Notes under the pieces: generated by a model
What the model was told of the DNA's origin: nothing
What the model saw: only the letters and a program-made list of their open reading frames with translations
The model's database searches: none
Assembly (NCBI GenBank): GCA_007693785.1
Contig: RECY01000026.1
Coordinates: 310,001-374,000, forward strand
From: Phycisphaerales bacterium
GTDB lineage: Bacteria; Planctomycetota; Phycisphaerae; Phycisphaerales; UBA1924
Direction: 5' to 3'
DNA length: 64,000 nt
Translations under genes and position numbers: made by a program
Shown: positions 43,046 through 51,048 of the stretch, in pieces
Layout of the letters: each line of letters starts with the position of its first letter
How positions within the stretch are numbered: position 1 is the first letter of the stretch

Positions 43046-44758
43046 TCAGTGGCGTCGGAGGCGTGCGAAGGCGATGGCGGCAAGAGCGGCGAGGGCGACG
43101 ATGCCGAGCCAGATGAGCGTGATCCAGACCGGGCCGTTGTTGTGGACCATGCGTTGCCCGGTGGAGATCGTGAGATAAGCGGCCAGCGCCGGGAAGAAAG
43201 TCGTGAGGTAGACCGGGAGCGGGAGGGTCTGGGCGAGGAGCATCGCGACGACCGAGCCGCAGGCGATCATGACCAGGACGCTGGCGGCCATCGCCCATCG
43301 CTCGTGCTGCTTGCTGGTGATCTCGCGGTCGAGCCGGAGCAGGGCGCGTTCGAGGTCGTGGACATAGGGGGCGAGGTAGGGGTGGGGCTCGCCGCCGTCG
43401 CGTTCGCGCGCGAGCGCGACGAGGCTCGCGCTGGGCTGTTCGAGGAGGGTGTCGAGCGGGTCGTCGGCGGCGCGGAGCCCGTCGTAGACCAGCTCGCTCC
43501 GGTCGCCGAGCGCGCCGTTCTCGCCCGCGTCGCGGGAGACTTCGGTCAGCTCGAGGCGGAGGGTGAGCCCGGTGTCGCTCCCGGCGGTCTGGCGGATGCC
43601 GGCGACGGCTTCGGGGCGCAGGCGCGCGACGCGGGCCGAGCGTCGTTCGACGCGTGCGGCGCCGTCGGCGGCGGGGTTGCGGATCTCGACGATGACGGGC
43701 CCGTCGCCGGGTTCGGCGTCGGGCTCGTGGAGGGCGTGCCACTCCCCGCGTCCGTTGTCGCGCAGGGCCCGGGCGAAGAGGGTGAGCGTGCGTCCGCCGG
43801 GGTAGGTGAACTCGGCGCGTCCGTCGCGGTCGAGGCGTTGTTGGACGGTGGTTCGGGTGTCCTGGATCGCCATGTGCCGGGCGAGCGTGCGCCGGCGCTG
43901 GTCGATGAAGTTCATGCGGTCGGGGTGGTGTCGGAGGGCGGCGAGCTGGCCGAAGGTGAGGAACTTGGGGTTGTCGTTGAAGGCGTCGGGGACGTCGAAG
44001 GGCCCGAGCTCGGTCTGCGCGCCGCGCCAGAAGAAGTCGCCGTCGGGCGACTGGCGGACGCCGTCCTCGAGCACGAGCCAGGCCCGTGCGGCGACGTCGG
44101 GGTTGTCCTCGGGCGCGGGGTAGAGGACGAGCTCCGCACGCCGGGCGAGGTTCTCGCTGATGACCTGCCCGTCGTCGCCGAACTCGAGGGCGACGAAGCG
44201 CTCGAAGATGAGCCACTCGATGACGCCGGCCTCCGCGACGCGCGGGTTGCGCGCCGGGTCGAGCGGCATGACGCTGTCGGCGTGCACGATGAGGTTGTCG
44301 ATCTGGATCGAGTCCCCGCGTTCGATCGAGCCGACGAGCAGCTTGGTCATGTCGCGGGTCACCATCTGCTCCATCGAGCGGAGGAACCGCGGGATGACCT
44401 GCTCGTTGAGCACCAGCAGCCCGCCCGCGAGCACGAGCCCGGTCGCGAGCGCGGGGGCGAGGACGGCGCGGTGCGGGATGCCCCCGGCGTATGCCGCCGT
44501 CAGCTCGTTGTCCGACGCCAGGCGGTGGTACGCGAGCGTCGCCGCGAAGCTCGCCGCGAACGGGAGCGCGTACGCCATCATGGGCGGCACCGCGAGGAGC
44601 ATGAACCGGAGCGTGTCGATCGGGCCCAGTCGCCCGTCGGCGAAGAACCGCACCGCCGCGATGAAGCTGATGATCGCGACCAGGACCGCGGTCGATAGCA
44701 ACAGCAGCCGCCAGAGGTCGGCCAGCACCGCGCGCCACAGCGTCCAGGGCATCCGCAT
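43046..44758 (-). CDS. LptF/LptG-family LPS-export permease
   Basis: 570 residues. Membrane part with WRAVLADLWRLLLLSTAVLVAI, then helices FMLLAVPPMMAYALPFAASFA and VLAPALATGLVLAGGLLVL, and the C-terminal helices of YjgP/YjgQ type (KQHERWAMAASVLVMIACGSVVA ... VHNNGPVWITLIWL). The extracytoplasmic beta-jellyroll is larger than usual because of long acidic loops (residues about 180-460). Start ATG at 44758. A second LptF/G gene and LptA/C are not seen here; lptB is at 9059. It would form the inner-membrane LPS extractor. Confidence 0.87.
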   Translation of the reverse strand: MRMPWTLWRAVLADLWRLLLLSTAVLVAIISFIAAVRFFADGRLGPIDTLRFMLLAVPPMMAYALPFAASFAATLAYHRLASDNELTAAYAGGIPHRAVLAPALATGLVLAGGLLVLNEQVIPRFLRSMEQMVTRDMTKLLVGSIERGDSIQIDNLIVHADSVMPLDPARNPRVAEAGVIEWLIFERFVALEFGDDGQVISENLARRAELVLYPAPEDNPDVAARAWLVLEDGVRQSPDGDFFWRGAQTELGPFDVPDAFNDNPKFLTFGQLAALRHHPDRMNFIDQRRRTLARHMAIQDTRTTVQQRLDRDGRAEFTYPGGRTLTLFARALRDNGRGEWHALHEPDAEPGDGPVIVEIRNPAADGAARVERRSARVARLRPEAVAGIRQTAGSDTGLTLRLELTEVSRDAGENGALGDRSELVYDGLRAADDPLDTLLEQPSASLVALARERDGGEPHPYLAPYVHDLERALLRLDREITSKQHERWAMAASVLVMIACGSVVAMLLAQTLPLPVYLTTFFPALAAYLTISTGQRMVHNNGPVWITLIWLGIVALAALAAIAFARLRRH

Positions 44759-44906
44759 CGCGACCATCGTACGGGCGACGCGCGCCCGGCATCGCCTGGT
44801 TTCGGATCCGGGCGACGCACTCGGCGATGGCGCGCGTCTGTGCGCTGTTTGGGGGCACTTCGAGATTTGGTGTGACTCGGCGGGGTGGGGGGTCGATAAT
44901 CTGGGC

Positions 44907-45602
44907 ATGACAACGAACGAAGCCGTGCCGAGCCGCAAGACACGCGAGAAGAAGCCCGCCCGCCCGTGGATCCCGGCCCTCTGGGCCGTGGCTGTCGCGT
45001 GCGCGGTCTGGTTCTACGTGGAGCAGGTCCACGAGGACATCTTCCCGAAGCGGTTCCACACGGTGGTCGAGGGGGAGATCTATCGCTCCGGCAAGCTGAC
45101 CTCAGCCGCGATGACCAAGGTCGTCCGCAAGCACGACATCAAGACCATCGTCGACTTCGGGGCGTACAAGATCGATTCCAAGGAGGACGCGCTCCAGCAG
45201 GCGATGGCCGACAGCCTCGGCACCACCCGCTACCGCCTCGACCTCCACGGCGACGCCACCGGCAACCCGAACGCCTACGTCCAGGCCCTGCGCCTCATGA
45301 CCGACCCGGCGAACCACCCCATCCTCGTCCACTGCGGCGCGGGGACGGAGCGGACGGGGTGCGTGGTCGTGCTCTACCGGCACCTGCTCGAGGGCGTGCC
45401 GGTCGCCGAGGGGTACAAGGAAGCCAGCTCCAAGGGGCACAGCGGGCGTCGGAACCCGCACCTGATGGACGTGCTGAACACCTGGACGGACCCGATCACC
45501 GAGGCGTGGGAAACCGGGGGCGACGTCCCCGGGGCCGAGCCGCTGCCCGAGCCCGAGCCCGTCCGCGCGTCCACGAGCGTCGTTTCCAGCACGGGCCGCT
45601 AA
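44907..45602 (+). CDS. Membrane-anchored dual-specificity/tyrosine phosphatase-like protein
   Basis: 231 residues. One N-terminal helix (PWIPALWAVAVACAVWFYVEQ) anchors it. The catalytic signature HCGAGTERTG gives Cys143 and Arg149; the general-acid region is near LDLHGDATG. It resembles bacterial DSP/PTP proteins, some acting on phosphoinositides or proteins. Acidic Pro-rich tail. It is divergent from the permease by 148 bp. Cytoplasmic or periplasmic side is undetermined; the basic N-terminus suggests the catalytic domain faces out. Confidence 0.82.
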   Translation: MTTNEAVPSRKTREKKPARPWIPALWAVAVACAVWFYVEQVHEDIFPKRFHTVVEGEIYRSGKLTSAAMTKVVRKHDIKTIVDFGAYKIDSKEDALQQAMADSLGTTRYRLDLHGDATGNPNAYVQALRLMTDPANHPILVHCGAGTERTGCVVVLYRHLLEGVPVAEGYKEASSKGHSGRRNPHLMDVLNTWTDPITEAWETGGDVPGAEPLPEPEPVRASTSVVSSTGR

Positions 45603-45617
45603 CTCAACCTCTGCAAA

Positions 45618-45691
45618 CATCCCGGGCTGGACTCGAACCAGCAACCTGCGGATTAGAAGTCCGCTGCTCTGTCCAGTTGAGCTACCGGGAC
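45618..45691 (-). tRNA. tRNA-Arg (anticodon TCT)
   Basis: Read on the minus strand: acceptor GTCCCGG with CCGGGAT, D-arm GCTC/GAGC, anticodon stem GCGGA/TCCGC around loop CTTCTAA, T-arm GCTGG/CCAGC with TTCGAGT. Anticodon TCT reads AGA. 74 bases; CCA not encoded. Confidence 0.93.
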
Positions 45692-45767
45692 ACGGGCGCC
45701 CGCGCGGGGCGCCGTGCGGGATCGTACGTGCGCACGCCCCGGTCGGGTGCCGGGGGGCTCGGGTATT

Positions 45768-45844
45768 GTCGCGGCCCGGTCGCGGCCCGGTCGCGGCCCG
45801 GTCGCGGCCCTGTTGCTGCCCTGTTGCTGCCCTGTTGCGGTGCG
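45768..45844. repeat. 11-bp tandem repeats
   Basis: Seven consecutive units starting at 45768: GTCGCGGCCCG three times, one GTCGCGGCCCT, GTTGCTGCCCT twice, then a degenerate unit. It lies between the tRNA-Arg gene and a secreted-protein gene. Unit change (G/C to T) runs in blocks, as in stepwise expansion. Confidence 0.85.
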
Positions 45845-45873
45845 ACAAGAGATTTTGCGTCGGCGATGACGAA

Positions 45874-45901
45874 CGCTCCCCCGCCATTGGGCGGGGGAGC
45901 G
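45874..45901. terminator. Strong hairpin after PEP-CTERM-like gene
   Basis: 12-bp perfect stem, CGCTCCCCCGCC/GGCGGGGGAGCG, loop ATTG, 39 bases past the minus-strand gene's stop. The T-run after it is weak, so it is a likely but unproven terminator. Confidence 0.6.
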
Positions 45902-45939
45902 CGTGGTTGCCGCGTGTGTGCGTGCGATCGGTCGCGGGT

Positions 45940-46638
45940 TCAGGCGCGTCGGCGGCGGGCGGCGAGGCCGCCCAGGCCCAGGGCGCCGAGGGCCGCGGTG
46001 GCGGGCGCGGGGACGATGGGGACGGCGCGGAGGTCCATGGAGTGGAAGCCGTAGTCGGAGAGGTAGGCCGGCCCGGGGTTGCCGCTGACGAGTTCGAGAT
46101 AGTTCACGGCTCCCGGGAAGATGCTGAAGCCCGCGACTTCCCAGAGCCCGCCGCCCTGCTCGGTCCCGATGCTGAGGTTCGTCGCGACGCCCGGCCCGCT
46201 CCACGCGGCGGTGGTGGGGCTGGTGACCTGGAGGTGGAACGCGCCGAGGTCGGTCAGGACGGTCGCGGACTCGTGGAGCACGTCGCCGAAGTTGCCTTCG
46301 GCGTAGAGGTGGGCGAGGCTGAGGCTGGTGACCAGGACGGGGGCGGAAAAATCGAAGCGGATGGATTCGTTCCCGCTGATCTCGCCGTGGACGGCCCCCC
46401 CGCCGATCCCGACGCCGTAGGTCCCGTTGACGTTCTTGAACTGGAAGGTGCTGATCGGGGCGGTGATGTCAGCGTTGACCCAGCCGAGATCGACCTGGGC
46501 GCTGGACTGAAGGGAGGGCAGGTGGCTGAAGTTGATGGCGTGCGAGTCGGGGATCACGCTGTTCGCGGCGGCGCCCGTGGCGATCAAGCCCGAAACAGCG
46601 GCGATGGCAACGGCGAACGTGGTGCGAGTCTGCGACAT
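45940..46638 (-). CDS. Secreted protein with PEP-CTERM-like sorting tail
   Basis: 232 residues. Signal peptide (MSQTRTTFAVAIAAVSGLIATGAAA). Beta-rich body with GYGVGIGGGAVHGEISGNE-like and YLELVSGNPGPAYLSDYGFH regions, probably an adhesin-like or ice/choice-of-anchor type domain. C-terminus PAPATAALGALGLGG then AARRRRA: a short motif, helix and basic end like PEP-CTERM, but PAP replaces PEP. Start ATG 46638 has AGAGGA upstream. An exosortase gene is not in the window. Confidence 0.8.
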   Translation of the reverse strand: MSQTRTTFAVAIAAVSGLIATGAAANSVIPDSHAINFSHLPSLQSSAQVDLGWVNADITAPISTFQFKNVNGTYGVGIGGGAVHGEISGNESIRFDFSAPVLVTSLSLAHLYAEGNFGDVLHESATVLTDLGAFHLQVTSPTTAAWSGPGVATNLSIGTEQGGGLWEVAGFSIFPGAVNYLELVSGNPGPAYLSDYGFHSMDLRAVPIVPAPATAALGALGLGGLAARRRRA

Positions 46639-46872
46639 GGTCCGATCCTCTCTCATGATTCGATGCTGGTTCCAACCCGGGGAGGCCCGCTTCCTTGCCG
46701 ACGGCTTGCCCAAGGCAGGGTCAACATGACACCCAAATCGGGGTGTCGCTCGTGATCGGGGCGAGGCTTGGGCGTTGGCAATCCCCCTGTGCAGGGGATG
46801 CGGGTTGTGCAGGGGGTTGAGCGTTGGTGGGCGTGGTTCTCGGGCCTCAGACGGCCTGTAGGGAGCGTGGCG

Positions 46873-47574
46873 ATGGCGGGCTTGTTGGGTGTGCCGAGCG
46901 CTGTGACGCGGATCGTGACAACGCTGGTCGTGCTGGGGGTCACCCTGTTCGCGGGGGCGATGGGGTACCGCTTCGTCCGCGCGAGCGTGGCGGCGGAGGT
47001 GTACCGGGACCGCCTGACGGCCCTCGCGGCCGACCACGAGACGCTGCGCGAGTCGTATAACGAGGCCGTCCGACGGAGCGCGGTGACCGAGCTGGTCGTC
47101 GATCGCGGGACGCTGACCGTCCGCGTGCGCACGGGGCGTGAGGGTGGCGGTGGCGGGGTGTTGCGGGAGGTGCGGACGCCCTTCGATCCGTCGGGTGAGA
47201 TTTATGTGGACTACGCGGTGCTGGACGGGCGGCTGTGGATCCGTCGTGTGTTCGACGACCGGACGCCGCCGAGCGAGGGGCTGGTGATCGATCCGGAGCT
47301 GGCGAGCGTGGACTGGTCGGCGGAGGGCGGGGCGGGCGTGCGCGTGGGCAAGGCGGTGTACCGGTCGCTGAGCGACGGTCGGTGGGTGGTGAGCGTGACG
47401 GGGCAGGGGAGCCTGGGGCTGACGCGGGTGGGCTCGGTGGAGACACCGGCGGCCGAGCTGCTGGCGGCCCCGGAGGTCCGGGAGTACGAGGAGATCACGG
47501 GCGAGGCCGACCGCGCGGTGGAGGCGATCGGGTGGCGCGAGGTGTGGGGGTGGGTGCGGGGGGAGGGGCGGTAG
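46873..47574 (+). CDS. Hypothetical single-pass membrane protein
   Basis: 233 residues. An N-terminal helix (IVTTLVVLGVTLFAGAMGYRFV) followed by a predicted coiled coil (AAEVYRDRLTALAADHETLRESYNEAVRR), then a beta-rich region. No family recognised. The frame is open upstream to 46768; I chose ATG 46873 because the region before it translates the end of a neighbouring intergenic patch. Convergent with the MFS gene. Confidence 0.65.
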   Translation: MAGLLGVPSAVTRIVTTLVVLGVTLFAGAMGYRFVRASVAAEVYRDRLTALAADHETLRESYNEAVRRSAVTELVVDRGTLTVRVRTGREGGGGGVLREVRTPFDPSGEIYVDYAVLDGRLWIRRVFDDRTPPSEGLVIDPELASVDWSAEGGAGVRVGKAVYRSLSDGRWVVSVTGQGSLGLTRVGSVETPAAELLAAPEVREYEEITGEADRAVEAIGWREVWGWVRGEGR

Positions 47575-47583
47575 GGGGCCTCG

Positions 47584-47662
47584 GAACTCAGAGCTCGGAT
47601 CGGAGTGGTGGATTCGGAATGTGTGGAGAGGTTGGGTGCGGAGCGTGATCCGCTCTGAGTTC
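47584..47662. terminator. Inverted repeat between convergent genes
   Basis: GAACTCAGAGCTCGGATC (47584-47601) mirrors GATCCGCTCTGAGTTC (47647-47662) with a two-base gap, around a loop of 45 bases. It sits between the stops at 47574 and 47677 and may end both transcripts, although the loop is long and no T-run is clear. Confidence 0.4.
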
Positions 47663-47676
47663 TGCGTTTCGAGCCT

Positions 47677-49053
47677 TCATCGGACGCCGACCTGGTGGAT
47701 GAGTTTGGTGGGGAGGAGGAGGGCGAGGAGTCCGCTGGTGGCGAGGAGTGCGGCGGCGGCGTAGGTGGCGTGGTAGAGGCCGTGGGTGCGGTGGATGTGC
47801 TCGGTGGTGATGGGGCCGATGAAGGCGAAGGCCCAGGCGCCGCCGAGCATGAGCCCGCTGGCCATGCTGGTTCGGTGGGGGATGAGTCGCTGGGCGAGGC
47901 TGATGGTGACGGGGACCATGCCGCCGAAGCCCATGCCGGCGGCGACGCTGAGAGCGAAGGCGATCGCGAGCACGCCCCCGGGGCCGAGCGTCTCGCGGAG
48001 GGCGTCGGCGTGGGGGAAGCAGGCGACGGCCGCGGCCCCGAGCAGGGGGACGCCGACGATCGCGGGCTTCTCGTGATGCGTGCGGAGGAGCCATCCGGCG
48101 AGGAGGCCCGCGCCGCCCATGCCGACCTGCATGGAGGCTTGCATGGGGCCGTTGAAGAGCGAGGCCTGAGCGGCGGCCTGCTCGCTGAGTCGCCCGATCG
48201 GCTCGGCGGCGTTGGCGGCGACGCCGTCGTCGAAGGAGACGAAGCGCTTGACCCATTGGAAGACGATGTAGATGAGTGACATGTTGGTCGTGAACCAGAT
48301 GATGTTGCCGAGGTAGAGCATCGCCACGGTGCGCCAGCGGGCGGCCCGCTCTTTGGGCGTGAGGGCGAGGTGCCCGTCGCGGGCGTTGGTGAGTCGGTGG
48401 GGGACGCGGTGGATGGCGCGGGCGAGCAGCCAGGCCGCGATGAGCCCGGGAACGATGAACAGGACCATCGCCTTGAGCCCGACGCGGTAGTCGGGCTTGG
48501 TGGTTTCGCTCGCGGCTGCGGCGACAGCGTGGCTGACCTCGCGGACGTAGACGGGGCTGAGGACGTTGCCGAGCACGCCCCCGAGCATGCCGGTCATGAA
48601 GAAGATGGCGACGCCGAGGCTCCGTCGCGCACCGGCGAGCTGCCCGGCGGCGGCCGCGGCGGGCGGGTGGAACGCGCCGACACCCATGGTGCCGAGGACC
48701 TGGATGACCAAGAGCTGCTCGAAGGTGCTGACGAGCCCGACGCAGCTGATGGCGACGCAGGCGACGATGAGCCCGAGCGTGGCGAGGAGACGGGTGTTCC
48801 ATCGGTCGGAGAAGTAGGCGACGAGGGGCTGGACGAGCCCGCTGGCGATGGAGCCGACGCCGAGGAGGAGGGCAACCTGGCGGTCGGCGAGCTCCAGTTG
48901 GGTCTGGAGCAGGGGCATGAGGCTGACGGTGATGAAGCTGAAGGCGTCAACCACGGTGTGGGCGCCGACGGTGGTGGCGAAACGCCGCCCGCGTCTGGTG
49001 ACGAGCTCGGGATGCGGGCTCGGATCGCCCGGGGGAGGTGGTGGGGTCGGCAT
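47677..49053 (-). CDS. Major facilitator superfamily transporter
   Basis: 458 residues, 12 predicted helices. Seen: VVDAFSFITVSLMPLLQTQLEL, SDRWNTRLLATLGLIVA (the MFS motif A region is D-R-W-N-T-R), GVGAFHPPAAAAAG, and a second-half FGGMVPVTISLAQRLIPHRTSMASGLMLGGAWAFAFIG. This last text and the HPP motif recall the fosmidomycin-resistance (Fsr) group. Substrate unknown. ATG 49053 chosen; an upstream extension to 49194 is unlikely. Confidence 0.85.
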   Translation of the reverse strand: MPTPPPPPGDPSPHPELVTRRGRRFATTVGAHTVVDAFSFITVSLMPLLQTQLELADRQVALLLGVGSIASGLVQPLVAYFSDRWNTRLLATLGLIVACVAISCVGLVSTFEQLLVIQVLGTMGVGAFHPPAAAAAGQLAGARRSLGVAIFFMTGMLGGVLGNVLSPVYVREVSHAVAAAASETTKPDYRVGLKAMVLFIVPGLIAAWLLARAIHRVPHRLTNARDGHLALTPKERAARWRTVAMLYLGNIIWFTTNMSLIYIVFQWVKRFVSFDDGVAANAAEPIGRLSEQAAAQASLFNGPMQASMQVGMGGAGLLAGWLLRTHHEKPAIVGVPLLGAAAVACFPHADALRETLGPGGVLAIAFALSVAAGMGFGGMVPVTISLAQRLIPHRTSMASGLMLGGAWAFAFIGPITTEHIHRTHGLYHATYAAAALLATSGLLALLLPTKLIHQVGVR

Positions 49054-49553
49054 GGCTCGCCAGGCGGGGTGTGCGGGAGGGGGGATCGAGATCTGGAGCG
49101 GAAGGAATCGTTGCGGGCTCGGGGCGAGATGCAAGGGGGTGGTGGTGGGTGGCGAATAGAGCGGATGTGAAGGTGTAAAACACGGATGCGTCATGCTTTA
49201 CGCAGTTTGAAGCGTGTAGGGCATGAGAGGCGTGGCGAGGGGTTGGGTGTGGTTTGGGGGTATCGGGGGCTTTCCGGAAACCATGACGGTGTGTGAAGCG
49301 AAAGATTTTTTGAGACGTCGGTGGCCGATCTGTATGTTCAAATTTTGTTAGAAAGCAAGGGTTTGGCTTCGATTTTACCTGTTTTCTCAAGATCACCGGA
49401 GGGGGATTGGGGTGTTCTGCGGTAGGATGACGGCTCACGAGGCTGTGAGTTTGGATGTTGGGCAAATGCTCGGTGGAGCTTGGCCCGGTGGGATCGCGGC
49501 CTTGGCGGGTTTGGGACAGAGGGTTTTCTTTTAAGCGAGAGTGAGGATCAGTC
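49054..49553. other. Intergenic region upstream of PEP-CTERM-like gene
   Basis: 500 bp between divergent genes. AT-richer than the genes, with runs at 49300-49400. Ribosome site GAGGA precedes the plus-strand ATG. Probably holds promoters for both sides. No gene, repeat or clear boxes. Confidence 0.35.
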
Positions 49554-50663
49554 ATGATGAAGATTCGGATGACAGCGTTGGCGGCCGCGGCCGCGATCGC
49601 GGCGATCAGCGGCGGGGCTTCGGCGCAGAGCGCGGGCGATGTGGTGTTCACGACCGACGACGGCGGCGTGTGGCTGCGGACACTGGGCGGGATGACCACG
49701 CAGCTTGCGCAGATTAATGATCCGGGTGTTCGTCTTGCGGATCTGGCGTTCGGGCCGGGTGGCGCACTGTTCGTGAACAGTGGGCCGGCCCCGGTGGAGA
49801 ACCCGAGCCAGGCTGTGATGTACCGGATTGACGACCCGTTCGGCTCCGCGAACGTCTCGGTGCTGGCGTCGAGTGATCCGTTGCAAAATCCTGTTGGCTT
49901 GGTGTTTGATCCGAACAGCGGGAATTTGCTGACGGTGAACAACCCCGGCACGCCGGGTCAGCCGCAGTTCTACATCGGTCTGCTGGGTGTGAACCCGACG
50001 ACCGGCGTGGTCACGGAGTTGCTGGAGCGTGATATCTCGAGTTTCCCGACGTGGAACCGTGGCAGTTACTTGTCGCAGGTTCCGGGCGCGCCGGGTGAGT
50101 TCTTTGCGACGGCAGCCGAGGGCAGCGCGACGGTGATTCCGGCCGTGCCCGGGTTCAGCCGCGCGGGTTCGCTCCACCGCCTGACGGTCAGCGGCGATCT
50201 TTCCGGCGCCAGTGAGTCTCTGATCGTGGACCTCGGCGATACATCGGTCACGGGGCTGAACATGCCGATCACACGTGTCACGGGCGTGACGGCTGTGGAC
50301 AGCCAGACGTTGTTTGTGTCCGCGTTTGATTTTGACGATCAGGCGGGCGCGATTTATCGCGTTGATCTGGATGCGAACGGTGATTTTGTGGGTCTTCAGG
50401 ACATCACGAGCGGCAATGTTCCGCAGACGTTCCTCCCGGAAGAAATCGAGTACAACCCGTTCACGGGCACGCTGCTGTTTGCGGATCGCTCCACCAGTGG
50501 TGCAACGGGCGGGAACATCTTGGAAATCAATCTCGACGGCACCGGCTTCTCGGTGTTCGCCAACGAAGGCCGCGTCCGCGGCATCGCGATCATCCCGACC
50601 CCCGCGGGTGGTGCGTTGCTCGCGATCGCCGGGTTGGCGGCGGCGCGTCGTCGCCGGGGCTGA
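49554..50663 (+). CDS. Secreted beta-propeller-like protein with PEP-CTERM-like tail
   Basis: 369 residues. Signal peptide (MKIRMTALAAAAAIAAISGGASA). A body of repeating beta strands (LADLAFGPGGALFVNSG; VGLVFDPNSGNLLTVNN; EEIEYNPFTGTLLFADRS) suggests a propeller. The C-terminus is IPTPAGGALLAIAGLAAARRR, the helix plus Arg end of a PEP-CTERM-like sorting signal with PTP in place of PEP. Followed by a strong terminator. Ligand unknown; a surface role is inferred. Confidence 0.82.
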   Translation: MMKIRMTALAAAAAIAAISGGASAQSAGDVVFTTDDGGVWLRTLGGMTTQLAQINDPGVRLADLAFGPGGALFVNSGPAPVENPSQAVMYRIDDPFGSANVSVLASSDPLQNPVGLVFDPNSGNLLTVNNPGTPGQPQFYIGLLGVNPTTGVVTELLERDISSFPTWNRGSYLSQVPGAPGEFFATAAEGSATVIPAVPGFSRAGSLHRLTVSGDLSGASESLIVDLGDTSVTGLNMPITRVTGVTAVDSQTLFVSAFDFDDQAGAIYRVDLDANGDFVGLQDITSGNVPQTFLPEEIEYNPFTGTLLFADRSTSGATGGNILEINLDGTGFSVFANEGRVRGIAIIPTPAGGALLAIAGLAAARRRRG

Positions 50664-50770
50664 GAAACCCCTCCGGGCCCGAGGCTTGGACTTGAGGGCC
50701 TGAGTTGAGAGCTTGAGCCCGCGGCTGCGTGTCGCGGGTTTCGGGTTCGGGATATGCCTTGCATGACTCG

Positions 50771-50804
50771 CCACCCCGCGGCTGCCCGCGGGGTGGTTTT
50801 TTTT
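50771..50804 (+). terminator. Rho-independent terminator
   Basis: 11-bp stem CCACCCCGCGG/CCGCGGGGTGG with loop CTGC, followed by eight T. Serves the PEP-CTERM-like gene ending at 50663. The remaining 244 bp to the next ATG holds no gene I can support. Confidence 0.9.
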
Positions 50805-51048
50805 CTGGGCAGTGGGCAGTGGTTTGGGGTTCTTGATCTGTCGGGGCGGCGGAGTATGGCATCGTGGCAAGACGAGTGCTTTGGGGGAGATGGGGTGGTG
50901 TGATTGGCGGCTTGGTGGTGGTTCAGGGGTTGGTTCGGGCGGTTGAGTTGTGAAAACCGCTCGGCTTGGCGGGGGCGTTCTGGTATGGTGCGGGTCGGTT
51001 TTCCGGGAATGTGAATCGGCTTTGGCCTTCGGGCAAGAGGTGCGTGTG

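Noticed and set aside
45768-45844. CRISPR array
   Set aside because: 11-bp direct tandem repeats without spacers; a minisatellite, not a CRISPR.
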